Made by a program: the position numbers and the translations under genes | DNA from: Limnochorda sp. L945t | GTDB lineage: Bacteria > Bacillota > Limnochordia > Limnochordales > Geochordaceae | Direction of reading: 5' to 3' | Assembly (NCBI RefSeq): GCF_035593305.1 | Contig: NZ_CP141615.1 | Location: 806,001-870,000 of the forward strand | DNA length: 64,000 nt | Shown here: piece after piece, positions 23,816 to 33,856 of the stretch | Layout: every line of letters starts with the position of its first letter | Numbering within the stretch: the first letter of the stretch is position 1 | The notes under the pieces: generated by a model | The model's input: the letters and a program-made list of their open reading frames with translations, nothing else | Databases searched by the model: none | What the model was told of the DNA's origin: nothing

Positions 23816-25468
23816 ATGCGTCGATGGATCACGCTGGCCGTGGCCCTTACCCTCGTCGGGGTGGTGGCGACCGGAGGGCTCGCCCAGGAGGCCAAGCGCG
23901 GCGGCACGCTGCAGGTGGTCATGCCATGGGGGACCATGGTGTACAACGGTAACCCCTTCCTCCCCGGCGGGCAAAACATGCCGGCCACTATGGCGACCAT
24001 CTACGAGGGCCTGTACTACATCAACGAGACCAACGGCCAGGAACGGCCGCGCCTGGGCGTCTCGTACCAGTGGAGCGCGGATAACCTGCGGCTCACGGTC
24101 AAGACCCGGCAGGGCGTGCTCTGGAGCGACGGTAAGCCGTTCAGCGCGAAAGACGTGGCCTTCACCTTCAACTACATCAAGCAGCATCCCGCCGCCGACC
24201 TGGCGGCCGTTTGGAAGGGAGGCCTCGAGAGGGTCGAGACGACCGACGACCATACGGTGGTCTTCACCTTCTCCTCGCCCAACACTCCCCTCTGGTACTA
24301 CCTGGCCATGGTCCCGATCGTGCCCGAGCACGTCTGGTCCAAGGTCGACGACCCCATGAGCTTCACCAACCGAGAGCCGGTCGGCACCGGGCCCTTCGTG
24401 CTGAAGAGCTTCACACCCCAGTCCATGACGGTGGTACGCAACCCCCGCTACTGGATGGAGGGACGGCCCTACATCGACGCGATCACGTACCGGGCGGTCG
24501 ACTCCAACACCACCGTGCTCCTGATGATGCTGCGCAACGAGGCGGACGTCACCTACACCTTCTTCCCGGATCCGGCCAAGTCGTTCGCCGCCCGAGACCC
24601 AGCGGTGCACAAGTTCTGGTGGCCCGTCAACAACACCAACATCCTCTACCTCAACACCGCCAAGGAGCCTTTCAACGATAGCCGGTTCCGTAAGGCGGTG
24701 GCGATGGCCCTCGACCGCCAGGCCATGGCGGAGCGGGCTTACTACGGCGTGGTCAAGCCTGCCCACCCGACGGGGATCGTCCCGGGACAGGTCGGGCAGT
24801 GGATCGACCCGTCCCTCGAGAAGCAGGCCTTCCAGTACGACCCGGCCGGGGCCCGGCAGCTCTTGCAGCAGGCGGGATTCCGGTGGAACTCGGCGGGCGA
24901 CCTGCTCGGCCCGGACGGCAAGAAGCTCCCGGCGTTGCGCATCCTGGTGGGCTCGGGCTGGACGGACTTCATCACCATGGCCCAGATCATTTCGCAGAAC
25001 CTGGCCGCCATCGGCATCGAGACCGTCATCGACCAGCAGCCCTGGAATAGCTACATCACCTCTCTCATGAGCGGTACCTACGACATGGCGATCTCGTGGG
25101 GTTCCGGGACCGGGCCGACGCCTTACTACCTGTACTACATGGAGTTCAGCCCGGAGTTCTCGGGGGCCAAGATCGGCGACACGGCGACCTCCAACTGGGC
25201 AAGGTTCACCGATCCGGCCATCACCGAGGCCCTTGCCCGGTACCGGCGCACGAGCGACCGGTCGCAACAGAAGCAGGCCATCGAAACCATCGCCGGGATC
25301 GTGTTGGACAAGGTGCCGTTCATCCCGCTGACGGAACGCACCAACTTCCTGGACTACAACGAGTCACGCTTCACAGGTTGGCCGTCGGCGGACGACCCGT
25401 ACAACGGGGGTGACCCGCCGGACGGCATCGGGGCGGTCTGGATGTTCCTCAACGTGCACTTGAAGTAG
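23816..25468 (+). CDS. ABC transporter substrate-binding protein, family 5
   Basis: A 550-residue extracellular solute-binding protein of the oligopeptide/oligosaccharide class. It has a signal peptide (MRRWITLAVALTLVGVVATGGLAQEA), no lipobox Cys, the family-5 segments LWSDGKPFSAKDVAFTFNYI, GTGPFVLKSF and SRFRKAVAMALDRQAMA, and a C-terminal region rich in aromatic residues. Family-5 binders take peptides, nickel or beta-linked oligosaccharides; the LacI regulator and ROK kinase next door favour a sugar. AGGAGG lies nine bases before the ATG at 23816. Confidence 0.92.
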   Translation: MRRWITLAVALTLVGVVATGGLAQEAKRGGTLQVVMPWGTMVYNGNPFLPGGQNMPATMATIYEGLYYINETNGQERPRLGVSYQWSADNLRLTVKTRQGVLWSDGKPFSAKDVAFTFNYIKQHPAADLAAVWKGGLERVETTDDHTVVFTFSSPNTPLWYYLAMVPIVPEHVWSKVDDPMSFTNREPVGTGPFVLKSFTPQSMTVVRNPRYWMEGRPYIDAITYRAVDSNTTVLLMMLRNEADVTYTFFPDPAKSFAARDPAVHKFWWPVNNTNILYLNTAKEPFNDSRFRKAVAMALDRQAMAERAYYGVVKPAHPTGIVPGQVGQWIDPSLEKQAFQYDPAGARQLLQQAGFRWNSAGDLLGPDGKKLPALRILVGSGWTDFITMAQIISQNLAAIGIETVIDQQPWNSYITSLMSGTYDMAISWGSGTGPTPYYLYYMEFSPEFSGAKIGDTATSNWARFTDPAITEALARYRRTSDRSQQKQAIETIAGIVLDKVPFIPLTERTNFLDYNESRFTGWPSADDPYNGGDPPDGIGAVWMFLNVHLK

Positions 25469-25480
25469 GCGGGATCGAGC

Positions 25481-26461
25481 GTGCGATACCTGCTGCGGCG
25501 GCTGGGGTTCCTGGCGTTCACGGCGTGGGCGGCGCTCACCATCAACTTCGTGCTGCCCAGGATGATGCCGGGCAACCCGGCCCAGGTGATGATCGCCAAG
25601 TTCCAGGGGCGCCTCAGCCCCAGGGCGCTGGAGGCGCTCGAGCTGGCGTTCGGGCTCAACGTGCGGCAGAGCCTGGTCGCCCAGTACGTGGAGTACTGGA
25701 AGCAGATCTTCCGGGGGGACCTGGGCGTCTCGCTCACGTACTATCCCACCCCGGTCGCCGAGGTGCTGGCCCAGGCACTGCCGTGGACGCTGGGGCTGGT
25801 CGGGGTATCCACGCTCCTCGCCTTCGGGGCAGGTACGCTCATCGGCATCCACTCGGCGTGGCGCCACGGGTCACGGCTGGCCGACGCCGTGGTACCCGTG
25901 GCGCTTTTCCTCAACAGCATGCCGTACTTCTGGTTTGCCCTGGTCGTGCTCTACGTCTTCGCCTTCCTGCTCGGATGGTTTCCCCTCGGGGGCGGGTCCT
26001 CGCCGGGGGGAGGCGAGGGGTGGGCGTACTGGGCAGGCGTGGTGCGCCACGCGGTGCTCCCGGCGTTGACGATCACCGTGACGGCCATGGGCGGGTGGCT
26101 GCTGACCATGCGCAACAACATGATGAGCGTGCTGGGGGAGGAGTACATCGCCTTCGCGCGGGCGAAGGGGCTGCGAGACCGTGCGATCAAGTACCGCTAC
26201 GCGGCCCGTAATGCCATCCTGCCGAGCTTCACAGGGCTTTCGATGGCGCTCGGCTTCGTGGTGGGCGGGGCGCTGCTGACCGAGATGGTGTTCGCCTATC
26301 CAGGGGTGGGCTTCATCTTGTACCAGGCGGTGACGAGCCTCGACTATCCTCTGATGCAGGCCATCTTCCTCTTCATCTCGCTGGCGGTGCTGCTGGCCAA
26401 CTTCCTGGCCGACATGACCCTGGCGCTGCTCGATCCCCGGGTGCGAGCAGGGGGCGGGTAA
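25481..26461 (+). CDS. ABC transporter permease, DppB/OppB type
   Basis: A 326-residue inner-membrane permease. It starts RYLLRRLGFLAFTAWAALTINFVLPRMMPGNP, the conserved N-terminal helix of DppB-type proteins, and has the EAA loop region EEYIAFARAKGLRDRAIKYRYAARNAILP that contacts the ATPase. About six helices are present. The start is GTG, 12 bases after the binding-protein gene. It pairs with the DppC-type permease downstream. Confidence 0.93.
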   Translation: MRYLLRRLGFLAFTAWAALTINFVLPRMMPGNPAQVMIAKFQGRLSPRALEALELAFGLNVRQSLVAQYVEYWKQIFRGDLGVSLTYYPTPVAEVLAQALPWTLGLVGVSTLLAFGAGTLIGIHSAWRHGSRLADAVVPVALFLNSMPYFWFALVVLYVFAFLLGWFPLGGGSSPGGGEGWAYWAGVVRHAVLPALTITVTAMGGWLLTMRNNMMSVLGEEYIAFARAKGLRDRAIKYRYAARNAILPSFTGLSMALGFVVGGALLTEMVFAYPGVGFILYQAVTSLDYPLMQAIFLFISLAVLLANFLADMTLALLDPRVRAGGG

Positions 26462-26467
26462 GTCTCG

Positions 26468-27304
26468 ATGGGCACGTTCAGAGCCGTGCTGCGCAATCGC
26501 AAGGCGGCGTGGGGCCTCGGCATCCTGGGCTTCTTCGTGGCGGTCGCGCTGCTCGCGCCGGTCATTGCCCCCACGTCGCCGTCTGCCATGGCCTTTGCTC
26601 CGTCGGAGCCGCCGAGCTGGCGCCATCCCCTGGGTACGACGGCCACCGGACAGGACATCTTCGCCCAGGTCGTCTGGGGTAGCCGCCTTTCCCTGGTGGT
26701 CGGGCTCGTGACGGGAGCGGCGGCGACGCTGTTGTCGGTGGTGGTCGGGCTCACGGCGGGTTACGCCGGCGGGGTGTTGGACGACGTGCTCACCACCCTC
26801 ACCAACATCTTCCTGGTGCTGCCGGGGTTGCCGCTGATGATCATCGTGGCCGCCTACGTCAAGGTGAAGGGCGTCGTTCCCATCATCCTGGTCATCTCGG
26901 TCACGGGTTGGGCGTGGGGGGCCAGGCTGCTGCGAGCCCAGGCCATGAGCTTGAAATCGCGCGACTTCGTGCAGGCATCGGTCGTGGTGGGTGAGCGGCC
27001 GGCACGGATCGTCTTCGGCGAGCTCTTGCCCAACCTCTCCGGTCTCATCGCCGCCAACTTCTTCGGCGCTGCGGTGTATGCGGTGCTGAGCGAGGCGAGC
27101 CTGGAGTTTCTGGGGCTCGGCAACGTCAATGTGGTGACGTGGGGGACCATGCTGTACTGGGCGCAAAACAACCAGGCCATCCTGCTCGGCCAATGGCAGT
27201 GGATGGCCGTGCCCGGGCTGTGCATCGCCCTGCTCGGCACGGCGTTCGCGCTCATCAACTTCGCGGTGGACGAGGTCGCCAATCCGAGGCTGAGAGTACG
27301 GTGA
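26468..27304 (+). CDS. ABC transporter permease, DppC/OppC type
   Basis: A 278-residue permease, the second membrane subunit. It shows the DppC-type start (FRAVLRNRKAAWGLGILGFFVAVALLAPVIAP), the external loop HPLGTTATGQDIFAQVVWGSRLSLVVG, and the EAA loop KSRDFVQASVVVGERPARIVFGELLPN. The end has GTMLYWAQNN near residue 230, a family signature. It overlaps the following ATPase gene by four bases (GTGA). Confidence 0.93.
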   Translation: MGTFRAVLRNRKAAWGLGILGFFVAVALLAPVIAPTSPSAMAFAPSEPPSWRHPLGTTATGQDIFAQVVWGSRLSLVVGLVTGAAATLLSVVVGLTAGYAGGVLDDVLTTLTNIFLVLPGLPLMIIVAAYVKVKGVVPIILVISVTGWAWGARLLRAQAMSLKSRDFVQASVVVGERPARIVFGELLPNLSGLIAANFFGAAVYAVLSEASLEFLGLGNVNVVTWGTMLYWAQNNQAILLGQWQWMAVPGLCIALLGTAFALINFAVDEVANPRLRVR

Positions 27305-28323
27305 GAGCGGTGGGGACGTTGTTGGAGGTCCGAGGCCTGCGGGCCGGCTACGTCTACCGGGACGGCGCCGTGGAAGCGGTGCGGGGCGTCGACCTCGATC
27401 TCGCGGCCGGGGAATTCCTCGGACTGGCAGGCGAGTCAGGGTGCGGCAAGACGACCCTCGCTTTCGCAGTGGCGGGGCTGTTGCCGGCACCGGGGCAGGT
27501 CCTCGGGGGCGAGGTGCGCTTCGACGGCCGCGACCTCACGAAGGCCGGGGAAGAGGCCCTTCGGCGGCTGCGTGGGAAGGAGATGGCCATCGTCTTCCAG
27601 GCATCCATGAACGTCCTCAACCCCGTGCTGCGCATCGGCGACCAGATGGCCGACGCGCTACGGGCGCATGGGGTGACGGAGCGCAAGGCCATCGACGAGC
27701 GCATCGAGCGGATGCTGCAGCTCGTGGGGCTGGCGTCGCAGTACCGCTACGCCTACCCGCATCAGCTGAGCGGCGGCATGCGCCAGCGGGTGGTCATCGC
27801 CACCGCGCTCGCGCTCGATCCGCGCCTCGTGATCATGGACGAGCCGACGACGGGGCTCGACGTGGTGGTCCAGCGCACCATCCTGCAGGAGATCGACGAG
27901 CTGAGACGGCGCCTCGGCTTTGCCGTGCTTTTCATCACCCACGACCTGTCGCTCCTGGTGGAAATCAGTGACACCATCGCCATCATGTACGCCGGGGCGC
28001 TGGTGGAAAGAGCCCCGTCGAGGGAGCTCTACGAGCGGCCACTCCATCCGTACACGGAACGCCTCATGGCCGCCTTCCCACCCATCAGCGGCCCCCGCGA
28101 GCGCCTGCGAGGGATTGCCGGCCAGCCGCCGGATCTGCGCGGGCCGGCACGAGGCTGCCCGTTTGCGCCACGCTGCGAGCGGCGCCTTGGCACCGTGTGC
28201 GAAGCTGTCACGGCACCCTTGCAGGAAGTAGCGCCCGGCCACTGGGTGGCCTGCCACCTCTACGGGGAGAACGCCGCGGCGGCCGGTGCCCTCGCCCGCT
28301 CGGAGGGGGCCATGCGCGCATGA
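27301..28323 (+). CDS. ABC transporter ATPase, DppD/OppD type
   Basis: A 340-residue ATPase: Walker A GESGCGKTTLAFA, Q-loop VFQASMNVLNP, signature LSGGMRQRVVIATALALDPRLVIMDEPTTGLDV with Walker B, and the H-loop ITHDLSLL. The C-terminal oligopeptide-transporter extension (RGCPFAPRCERRLGTVC) is present, with the conserved Cys that bind an Fe-S cluster in some DppD proteins. The GTG at 27301 overlaps the permease stop; another GTG at 27310 is possible. The stop overlaps the next gene's ATG. Confidence 0.94.
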   Translation: MRAVGTLLEVRGLRAGYVYRDGAVEAVRGVDLDLAAGEFLGLAGESGCGKTTLAFAVAGLLPAPGQVLGGEVRFDGRDLTKAGEEALRRLRGKEMAIVFQASMNVLNPVLRIGDQMADALRAHGVTERKAIDERIERMLQLVGLASQYRYAYPHQLSGGMRQRVVIATALALDPRLVIMDEPTTGLDVVVQRTILQEIDELRRRLGFAVLFITHDLSLLVEISDTIAIMYAGALVERAPSRELYERPLHPYTERLMAAFPPISGPRERLRGIAGQPPDLRGPARGCPFAPRCERRLGTVCEAVTAPLQEVAPGHWVACHLYGENAAAAGALARSEGAMRA

Positions 28324-29429
28324 GCCGGCAGGCACCGGCCATGGCCACCTCCGGCCTGGCCGGGGACGCGGCACCGCTGTTGCGCCTCGAGGGGCTGAGC
28401 AAGACCTTTCGCATCGGGCGCTGGCCCCGGGTCCGCTTGGTGAAGGCCCTGGTGGACGTCGACCTCGACGTGGGGCACCGGGAGATCCTGGGCCTCGTGG
28501 GCGAATCGGGCTCCGGGAAATCGACGCTGGCGCGTATCGTCGCCCGTCTCGAAGCCCCCAGCGCCGGGCGGGTGATCCTCGACGGCCAGCCGGTACCGGC
28601 ACGCCTCTCCCGCCACGCGCTCCTCGCGTACCGCAAGAAGGTCCAGATGGTGTTCCAGGATCCTTTCGCCTCGCTCAATCCCTTGCGGACGGTGGGAGAG
28701 ACGCTGGCCCGGCCGTTCGTCGTGCACGGCCTCGCACGCCGGGGGGAGGTCCGGCGGCAGGTGGGCAGGCTTCTGGAGCAGTGCGGGCTGACGCCGGCCG
28801 AACGGTTCGTCGACCGCTACCCGCATGAACTGAGTGGCGGGCAGCGCCAGCGGGTGGGGATCGCCCGGGCGCTTGCCGTCGAGCCGCGCCTGTTGCTCGC
28901 GGACGAGCCGACCTCCATGCTCGACGTATCGGTGCGCCTCGACATCATGAACCTCCTGTGGGACCTGAAAGAAAGCCGTGACCTCTCCTTGCTCTTCATC
29001 ACCCACGACCTGGCCGCGGCCCACTACCTGTGCGACCGGGTGGCCGTGCTGTACGCCGGGCACGTGGTCGAAGTAGGCCCGTCGGAAGAGGTCATCGGGG
29101 CTCCCCGCCATCCGTACACCCAGCTCCTGCGCAAGGCGGCGCCCAAGCCGGAGCTCGGACTACGGCCGGAGCGGCTGGAGGCCCCCGGGGAGGTACCCGA
29201 CCTCGCCGCCCCTCCGCCCGGCTGCCCGTTCGAGCCGCGCTGCCCGCTGGCGCGACCGGAGTGCCGGCAGGGCCTGCCCCGGATGGTGACGGTCGGGCCG
29301 GGTCACCTGGCGCGCTGCGTCCTGCTGGACCCGGGTCAGGAAGGCAGGGCCTCTCGTGGGGGCGGCCCCTCTTACGAGGGCAGCGCCTCGACGCGGGCAC
29401 CCTCGCCGGCCTCCAGGACGAAGAGCTGA
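28320..29429 (+). CDS. ABC transporter ATPase, DppF/OppF type
   Basis: A 369-residue ATPase, the partner of the DppD-type subunit: Walker [15 protein letters not shown]-loop [17 protein letters not shown], signature [35 protein letters not shown]-loop [10 protein letters not shown] and the C-terminal motif [15 protein letters not shown]. The final 19 or so residues overlap galK on the other strand (58 bases), so the two operons are convergent with no room for a separate terminator. Confidence 0.94.
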   Translation: MSRQAPAMATSGLAGDAAPLLRLEGLSKTFRIGRWPRVRLVKALVDVDLDVGHREILGLVGESGSGKSTLARIVARLEAPSAGRVILDGQPVPARLSRHALLAYRKKVQMVFQDPFASLNPLRTVGETLARPFVVHGLARRGEVRRQVGRLLEQCGLTPAERFVDRYPHELSGGQRQRVGIARALAVEPRLLLADEPTSMLDVSVRLDIMNLLWDLKESRDLSLLFITHDLAAAHYLCDRVAVLYAGHVVEVGPSEEVIGAPRHPYTQLLRKAAPKPELGLRPERLEAPGEVPDLAAPPPGCPFEPRCPLARPECRQGLPRMVTVGPGHLARCVLLDPGQEGRASRGGGPSYEGSASTRAPSPASRTKS

Positions 29430-30610
29430 GGCGTCTTGCCGGCGCGCAGGGGGTACTCCCGCTCGATGGCCTGCAGCAGCGCGCCCGTCGCCTCGGCTCT
29501 CACCAGGGCCACGGCCGATCCGCCGAATCCGGCGCCGGTCATCCGGGCTCCCAAGACGCCCGGTACGCCGCGGGCGATCTCCACGACCGCATCGAGTTCG
29601 GGGCAGCTCACCTCGAAGAGATCCCGCAGGCTTTCGTGCGAGGCGTTCATCAGGGCTCCGAAGGCCGCCAGGTCCGAGCGGCGCAGGGCGGCCACGGCCT
29701 CGACGACCCGGGCGTTTTCTTCCACCAGGTGGCGGAGGCGCCGGTGCTGGGCCGGCGGCATATGGGAGGCGAGCCCGGGCAGTGACGGGGACGGGAGCTC
29801 CCGCACGAGCCGCCAGCCGGGGACGTGACGGCGGGCGGCGGCGATGGCGTCCTCGGCCTCCTGGCGGCGGAGGTTGTAGGCGGACGAGGCGAGGCTGCGC
29901 CGCACGCGGGTGTCGATCACGACCATGGCAGCCCCGGGCGGCAACGGCACGTGCTCGTAGCGGAGGCTGTCCGTGTCGAGGAACAGGGCGTGCCCCCGCC
30001 GGGCCATCCTCGAGACGAACTGGTCCATGATGCCGCAGGCGACCCCGACCCACTCGTTTTCGGCACGCCGGGCCAGGCGTATGGCCTCCATCGGCGGCAG
30101 CTCGAACGCACCGGCGGCCGCCGCGAAGAGGGCGGTCGCCACCTCGAGGGCGGCCGAAGAGGAGAGCCCGGCCCCCTGGGGAACGTCGCCGGCGATGACC
30201 ATGTCGGCCCCCCGAAGAGCGTAGCCCTCCGCCTGTAGCGCAGCGAACACTCCCCGCACGTAGTTGCTCCAGGGGTGCTCGGAGTCACGCCGCGGCGCGT
30301 CCAACCGGGCGTCGTCCAGCGAAAAATCTACCGAGGCGCCATAGTCCACCGAATAGAGCCGCACGGTGCGATCCGGGCGAGGGATGCCGGCCACGTAGAT
30401 CCGCCGGTCGATGGCCACGGGGAGCACGTAGCCGCCGGTGTAGTCCGTGTGTTCACCGATGAGGTTGACCCGGCCAGGAGCGCTGGCCACAAGAGCGGGC
30501 CGGCGTCCAAATCGTTCGGTGAAGGCTGTGCTCGCGCGTGCGCCAGCCGGGTGGTCGCGTAAGCGGGCTGCGGGCCCGCCGGTCGCCGAGGCCGGATCCG
30601 TGGTCGCCAT
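29372..30610 (-). CDS. galK: galactokinase
   Basis: GalK phosphorylates alpha-D-galactose at C1, the first step of the Leloir pathway. The 412-residue GHMP kinase has the galactokinase signature [19 protein letters not shown], the ATP-binding loop [29 protein letters not shown] around the catalytic Asp, and the third motif [18 protein letters not shown] 25-residue N-terminal extension precedes the usual start. It follows galT by three bases in one operon, opposite the beta-galactosidase cluster. Its 3' end overlaps the dppF-type gene. Confidence 0.95.
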   Translation of the reverse strand: MATTDPASATGGPAARLRDHPAGARASTAFTERFGRRPALVASAPGRVNLIGEHTDYTGGYVLPVAIDRRIYVAGIPRPDRTVRLYSVDYGASVDFSLDDARLDAPRRDSEHPWSNYVRGVFAALQAEGYALRGADMVIAGDVPQGAGLSSSAALEVATALFAAAAGAFELPPMEAIRLARRAENEWVGVACGIMDQFVSRMARRGHALFLDTDSLRYEHVPLPPGAAMVVIDTRVRRSLASSAYNLRRQEAEDAIAAARRHVPGWRLVRELPSPSLPGLASHMPPAQHRRLRHLVEENARVVEAVAALRRSDLAAFGALMNASHESLRDLFEVSCPELDAVVEIARGVPGVLGARMTGAGFGGSAVALVRAEATGALLQAIEREYPLRAGKTPQLFVLEAGEGARVEALPS

Positions 30611-30613
30611 GGG

Positions 30614-31672
30614 TCATCCTCCCGCCTGTCGCAGGTGATGGGCCATCTCTTCCGGGCTCATGTCGGTGATGAACGTGCCGGCGCCCGATTCGCTGCCGGC
30701 CAGGTACTTGAGCTTGTCGGCGGTACGCTGGATCGGCAGGAACTCGACGTGGAAGTGACACTCGGGGTACTCCTCGGGCGGGCGATCCGTAGGCGCTTGG
30801 TGCATGACCATCATGTAGGGGAGCCTGACCCCAAACAATGCGTCGTAGCGCATGAGGAGCTGCTTGAGCACAGAGGCGAGATCCCATCGCTGGGCATTAC
30901 CCAGCTGCAGGATGGACGGAACGTGCCGGCGCGGCACGACCCAGGCCTCGAAAGGGAAACGGGCGAAAAAGGGCACGAACGCGACGAAGCTGCCGCTCGA
31001 TACCACGACCCTCGTGGCGCTGTTGGCGCCTGCGATGCCGGCGTTGCCCGGGCGTTTGGCGGCCGATGGCCCGGAGGATGAGCCGCCGGGGACCGTCGCG
31101 GGCCGCTCCTCATGAGAGAGGACGTCGCACAACAGGCAGCGGCCTGTCTTCTCGAGGTGCGCGCGGGAGGATGCGATCTCCCGCTCCGGGATGGGTGGGA
31201 TGAAGGGAAAGGCGTAAATCTGCCCATGGGGATGGTGCAGGGTCACGCCGACCGCTTCGCCGCGGTTTTCGAAGATCATGACGTACTTCACGAACGCCCG
31301 GCGGCCGAGTTCCTCGTACCGGTGGGCCCAGACCTCGACCAGCTTGCGGATGTGCTCGACCGGCTGCTCGGCCAGCGTGCGGTCGTGGTCGGGAGAGTAG
31401 ACGACCACCTCCGCGACTCCCTGCGCCGGGGCGACGGGGCTGAGCGACGTACCCACGACCTCGGGTGGCGGCGGGCTCTCGACGAAAGACGGGAACCGGT
31501 TTTCGAAGACCGCGATGTCGAAGTCCGCGTCGGGGATCTCGGTAGGATGGGCCGGATCCCGGGTCGGGCAAAGCGGGCAGACCGAGGCCGGCGGCTTGTA
31601 GGTGCGCTCCTGGCGGTGGCCGGCTACCACCACCCATTGCTGCAACAAAGGGTGCCAGCGAAGCTCAGCCAT
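30614..31672 (-). CDS. galT: galactose-1-phosphate uridylyltransferase
   Basis: GalT exchanges galactose-1-phosphate with UDP-glucose. The 352-residue HIT-superfamily protein has zinc-ligand cysteines CPLCPTRDP near the N terminus, FENRFPSF, and the active-site motif TLHHPHGQIYAFPFIP with the nucleophilic His of HPH. The second HIT half carries ECHFHVEFLP. A Ser/Gly/Ala-rich insertion (about 195-220) sits between the halves. The ATG at 31672 starts MAELRWHPLLQQWVVVAG. It is divergent from the galactoside transporter across a 773-base intergenic region. Confidence 0.95.
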   Translation of the reverse strand: MAELRWHPLLQQWVVVAGHRQERTYKPPASVCPLCPTRDPAHPTEIPDADFDIAVFENRFPSFVESPPPPEVVGTSLSPVAPAQGVAEVVVYSPDHDRTLAEQPVEHIRKLVEVWAHRYEELGRRAFVKYVMIFENRGEAVGVTLHHPHGQIYAFPFIPPIPEREIASSRAHLEKTGRCLLCDVLSHEERPATVPGGSSSGPSAAKRPGNAGIAGANSATRVVVSSGSFVAFVPFFARFPFEAWVVPRRHVPSILQLGNAQRWDLASVLKQLLMRYDALFGVRLPYMMVMHQAPTDRPPEEYPECHFHVEFLPIQRTADKLKYLAGSESGAGTFITDMSPEEMAHHLRQAGG

Positions 31673-32445
31673 GACGGGGAGACCTTTCGGCGCGGATCCG
31701 AGAGCTGGTAAGCTCGGTGGGCCGCGAAAGGATGGCGATACGGTACAGGTACAACGCCCTACCATCGCCCTCTGCGCTCCGGCGTACCCGGACCGCTAGC
31801 TGGGCATAAACCCTACGGCTAACGCCGCTAGGAAGCCGTTCGGACTCCCGTTCCGTATCGTTTCTCATATTTGCGTCTCTGCCACGCCTAAGGTACCACG
31901 AAGTCCAGCCTACGATCAACAGCCGCAATGGGGCATAGGGACACCAGCGGGAGCACTCTCCCCCTTTGACGTCCCTGCTTGTTGCCTTACGCCAAGTTGT
32001 GATATGCTACGGCGTGCTCCCTAAGTGCACGATCATGCGTAATCTCCCGTAATTTTGTGCAAGCCGGTGCCTTTGCTAGAAGCCCGGACGCCTCGGGTAA
32101 GAACGGAGAAAGGCTCGGGGCCCACGACATTGAGAGCGTTATCGAAACGTGGGCATAATGGCATTAGCAGCAGCCCTTCACAGCAGGGAGGACAAGTGTG
32201 GAGGCTGGTCAACCGGCTACTTGTTAAGTGGTCATAACGCTTTTCGAAGGTAGCCGCTCCTCTAGCGAGTGGCTGCGGAAGGCAATGGGCGCGATAGGAG
32301 AGCATCGAGGAGATTATCGGGATGAAAGAAGAAAGGAGGGCGCAGGAGTAGGACACGAGTTGAGATGGTTCTCGTTGGGAAGGACGTCAGGGTAGTCTCG
32401 TTTGGGCAGTGTCGATACACGCTCGGCCGTGAGGAGGGCTCATGC
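31673..32445. other. long intergenic region with promoter signals between galT and the sugar ABC operon
   Basis: No credible protein gene is seen in these 773 bases; all frames are short. The stretch is visibly AT-richer than flanking DNA. Two plus-strand promoter candidates are present: TTGTTG-18-TATGCT (31979-32008, with an extended TG) and TTGAGA-18-CATAAT (32130-32159). GCGTTAT occurs in inverted copies near 32136 and 32240. If the first promoter is used, the leader would be over 400 nt, so a structured RNA cannot be excluded. Confidence 0.4.
32130..32159 (+). promoter_or_regulatory. promoter with embedded candidate operator for galactoside operon
   Basis: TTGAGA and CATAAT are 18 bases apart. 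The spacer holds CGTT-ATCGA-AACG, an inverted repeat that a bound repressor could use to block polymerase. A similar sequence in the opposite direction, CATAACGCTTTTCGAA, is at 32233-32248. CGAAA-containing sites are common for DeoR-family repressors, and a deoR-type gene ends this operon; the link is inferred. Confidence 0.45.
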
Positions 32446-33768
32446 ATGAGGAGCAACCGGCTGCATATGTTTTGGTTTGTGGCAATGATCGTCACGGCAA
32501 CTGCTCTCGTTGCTGCTCCTACGTCCCGGGCCGCAAGTTCAGAACCGACCTACCCGGAGGTCAAGGGAGAGCACACTATCGTTTTTTGGTCATGGGTCCC
32601 CGGTATTGACAAGGTCGTGTCGCTTTTCGAAAAAGAGTTTCCGAATATCCATGTCAAGTACCAGAACGTGGGAGTCGGACCGGACCATTACAACAAGCTG
32701 TTGACGGCCATCAGTGCAGGGTCGGGGGCTCCGGACGTGGCACAGGTGGAATTCCAGTTCCTTCCTCAGTTCATCGATACCGGCGGTCTCCTTGACCTGA
32801 GCAAGCACGGCGCGGACCGGTATGCTCGGTATTTCGTTCCCTGGACCTGGGAACAGGTAAAGCGAGGAGATGGGGTCTTCGCGATTCCGCAAGACACCGG
32901 CCCTGTCGCCTTCTTGTACCGCAAGGATCTTTTCGATGCCGCAGGAATTGGCTCTTTCCCGGTCACGTGGGAAGACTACCTTGTGGCCGCGCGCAAGTTG
33001 CACTCGTACAAGCAAGGGGTGTACATCGCGAACTTCGACGCTACTGATCGAAACCGGTTCATGACATATGCCTGGGCGGCAGGCGCACAATGGTTCGGGG
33101 TCAGCGGGGACCAGTGGACGGTTAGTATCGATGACTCAGCAACCAGGCGAGTCCTAAATTACTGGTACGATATGATCCGCAATGGTCTTGTATCCACAGT
33201 CTCGGGTCAAGTCGAGTGGTGGAACGCCATCAACACAGGTAAAATCGCGTCCGACATCGCTGCTGCTTGGTCTCCCTTGCTCTTTATGCAAGGATCTGAA
33301 CAGACATCGGGGAAGTGGCGAGTAGCACGCATTCCCCAGTGGAAGCCCGGCGAGTTCGCGACGGCCAACTGGGGCGGATCGACATCCGTTGTAACGACTC
33401 AAACCAAGTCCCCACAGGCAGCTTTGCTCTTTGCCGCCTGGATCAACACGAACCTAGGTGCTATCCGCCAGAACTGGATTGGCGGCGGGCTGTGGCCGGC
33501 AGCGTCAGCGGGCCTGAGGCTCCCCGAGCTCCATCAACCACAGAAGTACTTTGGTGGACAGGACATTGGCGCGTTCTTCGAGGAGGCATCCCAACACGTT
33601 CTCCCATGGACGTTCAGTCCTTGGGAGACCGCCGTTTCCAATGCTTTTCAGGTCCAGATGTCCGGCCTGATAGCGGGAAAGCAGACTCCGGACGCGGCTT
33701 TGGCGAATATGCAGAAAGCGGTCGTAGACGAGGCAAACTTCCAGGGGTACCAGGTGAGAAGCAGATAG
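32446..33768 (+). CDS. sugar ABC transporter substrate-binding protein, family 1
   Basis: A 440-residue CUT1-type sugar-binding protein with a signal peptide (hydrophobic [22 protein letters not shown]). Family features are [67 protein letters not shown] and a Trp-rich binding region. GGAGG lies eight bases before the ATG at 32446. Third codon positions are far more often A or T than in most of the window. The position before a GH42 beta-galactosidase suggests that it binds lactose or other galactosides. Confidence 0.92.
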   Translation: MRSNRLHMFWFVAMIVTATALVAAPTSRAASSEPTYPEVKGEHTIVFWSWVPGIDKVVSLFEKEFPNIHVKYQNVGVGPDHYNKLLTAISAGSGAPDVAQVEFQFLPQFIDTGGLLDLSKHGADRYARYFVPWTWEQVKRGDGVFAIPQDTGPVAFLYRKDLFDAAGIGSFPVTWEDYLVAARKLHSYKQGVYIANFDATDRNRFMTYAWAAGAQWFGVSGDQWTVSIDDSATRRVLNYWYDMIRNGLVSTVSGQVEWWNAINTGKIASDIAAAWSPLLFMQGSEQTSGKWRVARIPQWKPGEFATANWGGSTSVVTTQTKSPQAALLFAAWINTNLGAIRQNWIGGGLWPAASAGLRLPELHQPQKYFGGQDIGAFFEEASQHVLPWTFSPWETAVSNAFQVQMSGLIAGKQTPDAALANMQKAVVDEANFQGYQVRSR

Positions 33769-33856
33769 ACTGTTGATGACGAGACAGGCCTGCGGTACTC
33801 CAGACTTTGACGCCGCAGGCCTGTCCGCAAGAGATACGAGGGAGGGTCCGCAGCAT

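Noticed and set aside
31979-32440. A structured leader RNA or riboswitch in front of the galactoside transporter
   Set aside because: The leader could be long, but I found no conserved riboswitch core or terminator pair, only promoter-like and operator-like repeats.
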